A stretch of DNA of 64,000 nucleotides. Origin: JAFAMB01 sp963775805 (lineage in GTDB: Bacteria; Verrucomicrobiota; Verrucomicrobiia; Chthoniobacterales; JAFAMB01). Below are positions 52,314 to 59,107 of the stretch, piece by piece. The notes beneath the pieces were generated by a model. The model was not told the origin of the DNA. It worked only from the letters and a program-made list of their open reading frames with translations, and ran no database searches. Location: contig CAVZKG010000002.1 of NCBI GenBank assembly GCA_963775805.1, positions 372,001-436,000 on the forward strand, given 5' to 3'. Within the stretch, counting starts at the first letter, position 1; every line of letters begins with the position of its first letter. A program made the translations under genes and the position numbers.

Positions 52314-52510
52314 TTTATTACCGGCAAAATAGCACTTGAAAGGTGAAATACAACTCGCTACTCTTACCATCAATAGATGATTTTGATAGTAATACGATTT
52401 TAAGAACTTCATCCGGGTGGGCCGGTTTTTTTCAGGATGGTCCACCCATCAAAATAAGGAGATTTGTGATTAGCGAATTGAATGAGAGTGATCTTGAGCG
52501 CGCCCTTTGG

Positions 52511-52711
52511 ATGTCGGTGTCTTATCGAAGTCAGGTGCCGATGCGGCGTTTGCCACGTGCTTCTGTGAAGCAGAATGGAAAGGTCCGCCGATTCATCCTG
52601 CTGCGACCGGTGAAAGATGATTGGCTGAACGGCGTCGCGTACCTGGTTCTGGCCGGGAGCGGCATTGCTTCCGTGGTCGAGTTTGTTGCGTCCCTATCTG
52701 GTGCGTGGTGA
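52511..52711 (+). CDS. Small hypothetical membrane protein
   Basis: 66 residues from the ATG at 52511; the same frame is open back to 52343, so the start is uncertain. It has a basic N-terminal part (MSVSYRSQVPMRRLPRASVK) and one hydrophobic segment (WLNGVAYLVLAGSGIASVVE). No family is recognised. It may be a real small inner-membrane protein; evidence is only the frame and the positive-inside charge pattern. Confidence 0.4.
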   Translation: MSVSYRSQVPMRRLPRASVKQNGKVRRFILLRPVKDDWLNGVAYLVLAGSGIASVVEFVASLSGAW

Positions 52712-53096
52712 GCGGAGCGCCGCGCCACGCCGCGGGGTTAGGAGTTCCGGGTTCGAAGTTTGGAGTTCTGCGATTCCGAGTTGTAGCTTTTGTCTCGCAG
52801 AGAAGGCTGATAGTAGCCTCGAAAGAGATTTTCGCGCTCACTGCCCTCTTTTGTACAATTAAGCAGAAATCTGTTCTCTTTTGCCTGATCTGGGCGGCTC
52901 TGGCATAGGCACTTGGGAGTATGTGGGAGGGTTCTCGGCAAGTGGGCCCCGGGGATATACGACGTATAAGACTTATACGACCTATATGACCCATTCTCGG
53001 TCGATGTGGCACAATTCATGCAGAAATTGGGCTCTGCTTGATTCCAGGAAGGCATTCGAGCCCAGTATTCTTGCTTCGTCACCCAGGAGAAATCTT
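52712..53096. repeat. Intergenic region with 7-bp and 9-bp-period tracts
   Basis: 52738-52780 is a GAGTTCCGGGTTCGAAGTTT-like 7-bp-period tract. 52955-52990 contains four 9-mers (ATATACGAC, GTATAAGAC, TTATACGAC, CTATATGAC), the same motif as at 30616-30651. The frame open across this region ahead of the permease is not coding. Confidence 0.72.
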
Positions 53097-54575
53097 ATGT
53101 CCAGCACACCGAAACCGGGTCTAACCGATACGTTACATCTCCCTGATGCTGCGCCGAACCTGATCAACCACGAGCTTGCGCCGCTGAAGAACCAGACCTG
53201 GGGGACCTACAACATTTTCTGTTACTGGATGTCCGATGTTCATAGTGTCGGCGGGTATGTTTTTGCGGGGAGCCTTTTTGCTTTTGGGTTAGCGAGCTGG
53301 CAAGTGCTGATCTGCCTGCTCGTTGGGATCCAGATGGTCCGGTTTGTGGCCAATAAAATCGCAAAACCGAGTCAGAAATATGGAGTGCCATATCCGGTGA
53401 TTTGCCGTTCGCCTTTCGGTGTTCTGGGCGCGAACATTCCCGCGATAATCCGCGGAATCATTGCAGTTGGCTGGTACGGAATTCAAACTTACCTGGCATC
53501 GCATGCGCTGGTTGTCCTTTCGCTGAAGCTCTTCCCTGCGCTGGCCCCTTATGCGGACAAAGATCACTATGGATACCTCGGATTATCTGCACTTGGGTGG
53601 GCGGGATTCATCTTCATGTGGCTGCTCCAGGCGGTTGTGTTCTGGAACGGCATGGAAATGATCAAGAAGTTCGTCGATTTCGCGGGACCCGCTGTCTATC
53701 TGGTCATGTTCTTACTGACCGGCTGGATGCTCTACAAAGGTGGATTCCAGGGGCTCAAACTGAATCTGAGCGAAGTGAAATACCATGGTTGGGATGCCAT
53801 CCCGATGATGATCACTTCGATCGCGCTTGTGGCAGGGTATTATGCCGGACCGGTGTTAAATTTCGGCGATTTTACCCGCTATTGTAAGACATATGAGGCG
53901 GTTAAGAGGGGTAACACCTGGGGTCTCCCGATTAATTACCTGGCGTTTGCCATTGTCACGGTGATCACCATCTCTCTGACTGTGCCTGTGTTCGGTGAAA
54001 TGATCACCGATCCCGTGGATGTCGTCGGGAAATTGGATTCGGTCACCGCGGTCCTGCTCGGTGCGCTAACTTTTGTGATCGCCACGATAGGGATCAACAT
54101 CGTGGCGAATTTCGTTCCGCCCGCCTTTGATATCACGAACATCGCACCGAACAAGATTAGTTGGCGCGCAGGCGGTATGATTGCCGCCACGCTCTCTGTT
54201 TTCACGACACCCTGGAATCTTTTCAGCAACCCAGCGGTTATTCATTACACGATCGACATTCTTGCGTGCGCGATCGGACCGCTCTACGGCATTTTGCTTG
54301 TCGACTATTACGCGATCAAGAAAGAGCAGATCGTCGTGGAAGATCTCTACAGCATGTCTCCAAACGGGCGGTATTGGTACCAAGGCGGAGTGAATATGAA
54401 AGCGGTCTATGCGCTGATTCCGGCCTCTGCCATTGGGTTTACGTTTACAATGGTACCGCCATTCAATGTCGCCCAAAACTTCGCTCTGTTTATTGGGGCC
54501 GGTCTCGGGGGGTTGTTCTATTACGCCCTTGCCAGGCACACAGCGCTCGCCGCCGAACCGGTGCCGACGATGTAA
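53097..54575 (+). CDS. NCS1 family nucleobase/hydantoin-type transporter
   Basis: 492-residue, 12-helix symporter of the cytosine/allantoin/hydantoin permease family. The N-terminus has NHELAPLKNQTWGTYNIFCY and WMSDVHSVGGYVFAGSLF (TM1), followed by RSPFGVLGANIPAIIRGIIA and GWYGIQTYLAS. The ATG at 53097 follows an AGGAG at 53085-53089. No purine or hydantoin catabolic genes are nearby, so the substrate cannot be named. The gene is convergent with a merR-type gene. Confidence 0.92.
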   Translation: MSSTPKPGLTDTLHLPDAAPNLINHELAPLKNQTWGTYNIFCYWMSDVHSVGGYVFAGSLFAFGLASWQVLICLLVGIQMVRFVANKIAKPSQKYGVPYPVICRSPFGVLGANIPAIIRGIIAVGWYGIQTYLASHALVVLSLKLFPALAPYADKDHYGYLGLSALGWAGFIFMWLLQAVVFWNGMEMIKKFVDFAGPAVYLVMFLLTGWMLYKGGFQGLKLNLSEVKYHGWDAIPMMITSIALVAGYYAGPVLNFGDFTRYCKTYEAVKRGNTWGLPINYLAFAIVTVITISLTVPVFGEMITDPVDVVGKLDSVTAVLLGALTFVIATIGINIVANFVPPAFDITNIAPNKISWRAGGMIAATLSVFTTPWNLFSNPAVIHYTIDILACAIGPLYGILLVDYYAIKKEQIVVEDLYSMSPNGRYWYQGGVNMKAVYALIPASAIGFTFTMVPPFNVAQNFALFIGAGLGGLFYYALARHTALAAEPVPTM

Positions 54576-54602
54576 GGATTGGGTGGGTGTTCGTGGGCGA
54601 TA

Positions 54603-54616
54603 GGTCGTATACGACC
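54603..54616. repeat. GGTCGTATACGACC palindrome in a 9-bp-motif cluster
   Basis: Perfect 14-bp palindrome between two convergent genes, continued by GACCTATACGG. It uses the same TATA-containing 9-mer vocabulary as 30616-30651 and 52955-52990. Confidence 0.7.
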
Positions 54617-54713
54617 GACCTATACGGCTCCTTCGGCACCCTGTCTCGTTCACCGCTTCCGCGTGCCCGCGATCCAGGGCGCGGTCGCTTTATGGTTAGG
54701 CATCGCAACACGA

Positions 54714-55076
54714 CTAGTTTCGATAGCCCTCAATCTTCTTATCGATCACTTTCAGATATCGCCGGTGGCGATCGATACTCACCAGCACATCGGCGCGATG
54801 TGTTTCAAGCAGGGCGAGCCGGCTCGGAATTGTGGAATCACCCATGCGAACAAGGGCAGCAAATTCCAACATTTTTTGTATCGGCATCCCGGTTTCCCGA
54901 AGGCAGGTCAGGATTTTGAGCCACTCGATGTCGCTGCTGCAGTAGCGGCGGTGACCGCTTTCGGATCGGCCGGCCATAGCTAGCCCCAGGCGCTCGTAAT
55001 ATCGCAGGGTATGGGTCGTCAAGCCGGTGACGGAGGCCGCCTCACGAATAGTTAAGTTTTGCGTTGCAGAAATCAT
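54714..55076 (-). CDS. MerR family transcriptional regulator
   Basis: 120-residue regulator: the MerR helix-turn-helix is TIREAASVTGLTTHTLRYYE followed by RLGLAMAGRSESGHRRY and WLKILTCLRETGMPIQKML, then a C-terminal dimerisation helix. It has no Cys residues in metal-binding positions, so it is an organic-ligand or stress type. It is divergent from an aldo/keto reductase gene, its likely target. Confidence 0.92.
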   Translation of the reverse strand: MISATQNLTIREAASVTGLTTHTLRYYERLGLAMAGRSESGHRRYCSSDIEWLKILTCLRETGMPIQKMLEFAALVRMGDSTIPSRLALLETHRADVLVSIDRHRRYLKVIDKKIEGYRN

Positions 55077-55271
55077 AATGCCTTCTCAATCCAGTCGCCT
55101 CGTGGATAAGTTGCGGGAGGGTGGTGGAGGTCAATATGGCAAGGAAGCCGCCCTCTCGCAAAAAAACAGATCGGGCCTTTCTTCCAGAGCCGCTTCCCAA
55201 GCGCCTTGGCTTGTGAGGTTTTCTGGCTGGTTCCTTGACTTTGTCCGCACTCTAAGAATTAGCCTTCTTTC
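55077..55271. promoter_or_regulatory. Divergent merR / aldo-keto reductase control region
   Basis: TTGACT at 55235-55240 is a possible -35 for the reductase; the expected long (about 19-base) MerR-type spacer would end near TAGCCT at 55260, which is weak. No clear dyad is visible in the spacer. The assignment rests mainly on gene arrangement. Confidence 0.35.
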
Positions 55272-56297
55272 GTGAAGACAAAAGTTCGTTATCGCACCCT
55301 AGGAAAAACGGGTCTGCTGGTTTCCCCAATCGCGCTTGGAACCATGCAATTTGGTTGGAGCGCGGATGAAGCCACATCGCACTCGATTCTCAGCGCTTAT
55401 GTGGATGGAGGCGGAAACCTGATCGACACGGCCGACATCTACTCTGTCTGGACTCCAAACAACATGGGTGGCGTCTCTGAAGAGATCATTGGCCGGTGGT
55501 TGAAAGCGACAGGGAATCGTGACCGGGTTCTGGTGGCGACAAAGGTCCGCGGCGCAATGGGCCAGGACTTTTCGGAAGGAGACGATCATCCCCTGCAACG
55601 GGAAGGATTATCCAGGCGATGGATCCTGCGCGCTTGCGAAGACAGTCTGCGACGGCTCAAGGTGGATTACATCGACCTCTATCAGGCGCACTGGATCGAC
55701 CCGCGCACGCCAATTGAAGAGACGCTCTCTGCATTCACCGATCTCGTTCGAAAAGGGTACGTCCGGTACATCGGCTGTTCCAATTATAGCGCCTGGCGAT
55801 TGATGGAGGCTTTGTGGGCTTCTAACAAGAACGGGTTCGAATCTTTTGTCTCGATTCAACCCGAGTACAGTCTTGTGTCACCTGTCCGATCGAACTTCGA
55901 AAGGGAACTTGCTCTGGTCTGTTTGCGCTACGGGATTGGGGTATTGCCCTACAGCCCGCTCGCAGGCGGTTTCCTGACCGGCAAATACCGGCGAAATCAA
56001 GCGTTGCCCGAAAGCGTGCGAGCGGAAGGGAATAAGCAGCGGATCAGCGAACAGAATTACGATATTGTCGAAAAATTGGTCGAGATCGCGCAACGACATC
56101 ATTCGACACCGACTCGAGTTGCGCTGGCCTGGCAGCTTGCCCAGCCGTTCATGACAGCACCGATCGTTGGTGCAAACAATATCGAGCAGCTGACTGATTC
56201 AATGGGCGCGGCGGAGCTTGAATTGACGGCTGAGGAGGTCGGCGAGATTTCCAATGCGGCGCACTGGGAGAAATCGAGAACTGATCGGGAGGCGTAA
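55272..56297 (+). CDS. Aldo/keto reductase next to MerR regulator
   Basis: 341-residue reductase opening with GTG. Tetrad: Asp/Tyr in LIDTADIYSVW, Lys in VLVATKVRG, His in LYQAHWIDPR. YVRYIGCSNYSAWRLMEALW and APIVGANNIEQLTDS complete the family. It is the fourth aldo/keto reductase in the window. Its TAA stop is the start of a GTAAGAA heptamer array (56294-56321). Confidence 0.93.
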   Translation: MKTKVRYRTLGKTGLLVSPIALGTMQFGWSADEATSHSILSAYVDGGGNLIDTADIYSVWTPNNMGGVSEEIIGRWLKATGNRDRVLVATKVRGAMGQDFSEGDDHPLQREGLSRRWILRACEDSLRRLKVDYIDLYQAHWIDPRTPIEETLSAFTDLVRKGYVRYIGCSNYSAWRLMEALWASNKNGFESFVSIQPEYSLVSPVRSNFERELALVCLRYGIGVLPYSPLAGGFLTGKYRRNQALPESVRAEGNKQRISEQNYDIVEKLVEIAQRHHSTPTRVALAWQLAQPFMTAPIVGANNIEQLTDSMGAAELELTAEEVGEISNAAHWEKSRTDREA

Positions 56298-56630
56298 GAA
56301 GTAAGAAGTAAGAAGTAAGAAGGAAGAAGTAGACAAAGGGTCTGCCGGGCAACTAAACATACGCCGACACTGGATCTATTCGGTTACGGCTTCCGACTTC
56401 GCTGGAGTTTCCGCCGTCGCTAAAACTTCCAACTTGCCAAGGCTATGTCGGACAAGATGGCGGACAGGTCCAACGCGCTTTGAACCGGCCGAGCCCGGTT
56501 TCAATCGCGTTGTTTTATCTCGACACAAAGGGAGTTCGGTTGTAATCCGATCACCTACCCAGAGAAACCGGCCTTACCCGTGGCTCCGGCGCAACTAGTT
56601 TAAGCCGAAGGTATTTCAAATAATTTGAAA
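56294..56630. repeat. GTAAGAA array and kai-operon upstream region
   Basis: Four GTAAGAA units (56294-56321) and one GGAAGAA begin inside the stop codon of the aldo/keto reductase. The remaining 300 bases carry no gene and must contain the promoter of the kai operon. Only the palindrome at 56614-56630 stands out. Confidence 0.7.
56614..56630. promoter_or_regulatory. 17-bp palindrome abutting the kaiC start codon
   Basis: TTTCAAAT-A-ATTTGAAA is perfectly symmetric and ends immediately before the ATG at 56631. It leaves no room for a Shine-Dalgarno sequence. It could be an operator or a structure at the 5' end of a short-leader mRNA. Confidence 0.55.
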
Positions 56631-58379
56631 ATGAAGCGCTCATCGCGAACGCTCAGTGACGTTGCCCTGGCAAAATGTCCGACAGGTATCAAGGGCCTCG
56701 ACGAAATCACTAACGGCGGCCTGCCAAAGGGCCGGCCGACGTTGATTTGTGGAAGCGCTGGGTGCGGGAAGACGCTCTTTTCAATGGAATTTCTCGTGCG
56801 CGGAGTGCTCGAATACAATGAGCCGGGAGTTTTCATTGCATTTGAGGAGACCGCCGAAGAGCTTGCTCAGAACTTTGCATCGCTCGGCTTCGACCTTACC
56901 GACCTGATCGAACGTCAAAAGATCGCAATCGATTACATTCGAGTCGAACGCAGCGAGATCGAAGAGAATGGTGAGTACGACCTGGAAGGGTTATTTATCC
57001 GGCTCGATTATGCCATCAATTCGGTCGGAGCGCGCCGGATTGTGCTCGACACGATCGAGTCATTGTTTTCGGGTCTAACGAATACGGCGGTTTTGCGCGC
57101 GGAACTTCGGCGACTCTTCCGGTGGCTGAAGGAAAAGGGGGTCACCGCTATCATCACCGGGGAAAGAGGTGACAAACTGCTGACCCGGCAAGGATTGGAA
57201 GAGTATGTCTCCGATTGTGTGATTCTGTTGGATCATCGCGTTGATGACCAGCAATCGACGCGGCGTATCCGTGTGGTGAAATACCGAGGATCCACACATG
57301 GAACCAACGAATACCCGTTTCTGATCGAAGATAACGGCATCACCATTTTGCCGATCACGTCGATCTCGTTGAGTTACGAAGTGAGTGACGAGCGTGTCCC
57401 GACAGGGGTTCCGCAGTTGGACGAGATGCTTGGAGGAAAAGGATATTATCGAGGGAGCAGCGTGCTGATATCAGGCACAGCCGGTGTGGGCAAGACCATA
57501 TTGGCTGCGCATTTTGCCGACGGAGCCGGATTACGCGGCGAACGATGTCTATACTGTTCATTCGAAGAACCCGAACAACAGATCCTGCGGAACATGCGCT
57601 CGGTCGGGATTAATTTGCGACGCTGGGTCCGAAAGGGATTGCTTCAATTTAGCGCCGTGCGTCCGACCTTCTACGGTCTGGAGACCCACCTGACGGTGAT
57701 TCATAAGCAGATCGAGGAGTTCAAGCCTCAATCGGTGGTCATCGACCCGGTCACAAGCCTCGAGAATGCGGGTTCTGAGCGCGATGTCGCCGCGATGCTA
57801 TTGCGGCTGCTCGACTTCCTCAAAATGCGACAAGTGACCGTGGTTATAACCCAACTGACTGCGAGTGGCCGGTTGGACTTGTTGGAAAAGGCCGAAGCTG
57901 GGCTTTCTTCACTTGTCGACAGCTGGCTTCTTGTGCGCGATATCGAATTGAACGGGGAGCGCAATCGGGCGCTGTTTGTCCTCAAATCACGCGGAATGGC
58001 GCACTCTAACCAAATCCGAGAATTCGTGGTCACAAGTCATGGGGTCAAACTTGTGGCACCCTATCTCGGACTCGAAGGTGTACTGACCGGCTCCGCTCGA
58101 GTATCGCAAGAAGCGCGGGATCGTGATGCGGAGATCAGAAGGCAGGAAGAGGCTGAACAGAAGCGATCCATGCTGGATCGCCGGCGGGCGGCCGTGGAGG
58201 CGCAGATTGCGTCTCTGCGTTCCCAGCTAGCTGTCGAAGAAAAGGAGCTCAAGAACATGCTTTCCCAAGATGATCGACGAGCTGAGCGGGCCATGGGCGA
58301 CCGCTCGGCCATGGCGCGCAGCCGTGGATCCGTCAATCCAGAATATCCGGTAACGGACCGTAACCACTTAGATGAATAA
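56631..58379 (+). CDS. kaiC: KaiC-family ATPase (double RecA-like domains)
   Basis: 582 residues from the ATG at 56631 (an in-frame TTG lies two codons upstream). Domain CI has Walker A GSAGCGKT (about 41-48) and the paired catalytic Glu in IAFEET; CII has GTAGVGKT (about 282-289) and CSFEEPEQQI. Aligned on the following VEIRGE-like IELNGE, the CII autophosphorylation pair Ser-Thr of cyanobacterial KaiC reads Ser-Ser here (AGLSSLVDS, about 426-427). The C-terminus is a charged coiled coil (about 490-548) instead of the KaiA-binding tail. It heads a four-gene overlapping operon. Confidence 0.92.
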   Translation: MKRSSRTLSDVALAKCPTGIKGLDEITNGGLPKGRPTLICGSAGCGKTLFSMEFLVRGVLEYNEPGVFIAFEETAEELAQNFASLGFDLTDLIERQKIAIDYIRVERSEIEENGEYDLEGLFIRLDYAINSVGARRIVLDTIESLFSGLTNTAVLRAELRRLFRWLKEKGVTAIITGERGDKLLTRQGLEEYVSDCVILLDHRVDDQQSTRRIRVVKYRGSTHGTNEYPFLIEDNGITILPITSISLSYEVSDERVPTGVPQLDEMLGGKGYYRGSSVLISGTAGVGKTILAAHFADGAGLRGERCLYCSFEEPEQQILRNMRSVGINLRRWVRKGLLQFSAVRPTFYGLETHLTVIHKQIEEFKPQSVVIDPVTSLENAGSERDVAAMLLRLLDFLKMRQVTVVITQLTASGRLDLLEKAEAGLSSLVDSWLLVRDIELNGERNRALFVLKSRGMAHSNQIREFVVTSHGVKLVAPYLGLEGVLTGSARVSQEARDRDAEIRRQEEAEQKRSMLDRRRAAVEAQIASLRSQLAVEEKELKNMLSQDDRRAERAMGDRSAMARSRGSVNPEYPVTDRNHLDE

Positions 58380-58800
58380 GCCTCGGAAAAAGCCGATTGG
58401 TGCCTCGGCAGAGAATACGAAGCGTCCAAAGAAACCCCGAAAAGCGAAACTGGAAGCAGACGATGTATCCTCAAAGAATCCGGTGACGCCGAAATGGCGA
58501 CTGCGATTGTACGTGGCCGGGCAGAGCGCGAAATCAATGACGGCGCTAGAGAATATTCGTAAGCTTTGTGAGACTCACATGCCCGGGCAATACAATATAG
58601 AGATTATCGACCTGGTTAAGCAGCCACAGTTGGCAAGGGGCGACCAGATAATAGCAATTCCGACGCTGGTCCGGGAATTGCCTGCCCCGATGAAAAAGAT
58701 TATTGGAGACCTGTCTAACGCAGACCGGACGCTGGTTGGATTGGACTTGAGACCGACAGGGCAAATTCTGAACGATGAAATCTCCGCGGAAAAGCGCTAG
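58372..58800 (+). CDS. kaiB: KaiB-like protein 1
   Basis: 142 residues. A basic N-terminal extension of about 40 residues (NKPRKKPIGASAENTKRPKK) precedes a KaiB thioredoxin-like domain: WRLRLYVAGQSAKSMTALEN, YNIEIIDLVKQPQLARGDQI and AIPTLVRELPAPMKKIIGDL. It overlaps the kaiC end by eight bases. KaiB proteins switch fold to bind the KaiC CI ring; the long basic tail is not part of the standard KaiB. Confidence 0.9.
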   Translation: MNKPRKKPIGASAENTKRPKKPRKAKLEADDVSSKNPVTPKWRLRLYVAGQSAKSMTALENIRKLCETHMPGQYNIEIIDLVKQPQLARGDQIIAIPTLVRELPAPMKKIIGDLSNADRTLVGLDLRPTGQILNDEISAEKR

Positions 58801-59107
58801 AGGAAAGGCCAAGGTCGCTGCCGCGCGAAAGCCCGTCGATCGATACCGATTCAGACTGTACATCACAGGGTTGCGTCAACGCTCCCTGGATGCGATCGCC
58901 GATGTGCGGAGACTCTGCGATGAGTATCTTCCGGGAAAAACCGACCTTGAGATTATCGATTTATATCAGCAGCCCGAGCGTGCTGCAGCACAGCATGTCA
59001 TCGCGGCTCCTACATTGATCAAAGAGTCCCCGGCCCCTCTCCGAAGATTGACCGGAGATCTCTCAAATTCCCGGGAGGTGCTTGCAGCTCTCGGGGTTGG
59101 CGCGTGA
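58775..59107 (+). CDS. kaiB: KaiB-like protein 2
   Basis: 110 residues with a shorter basic N-terminus and a second KaiB domain: YRFRLYITGLRQRSLDAIAD, TDLEIIDLYQQPERAAAQHV and AAPTLIKESPAPLRRLTGDL. It overlaps the first kaiB by 26 bases. The two copies keep the same core but differ in detail, so they probably arose by an old tandem duplication and may have divided roles. Confidence 0.9.
   Translation: MKSPRKSARGKAKVAAARKPVDRYRFRLYITGLRQRSLDAIADVRRLCDEYLPGKTDLEIIDLYQQPERAAAQHVIAAPTLIKESPAPLRRLTGDLSNSREVLAALGVGA

Noticed and set aside
52881..53096. N-terminal extension of the NCS1 permease
   Set aside because: It spans the 9-bp-period tract; a good ribosome binding site and the family start are at 53085-53097.
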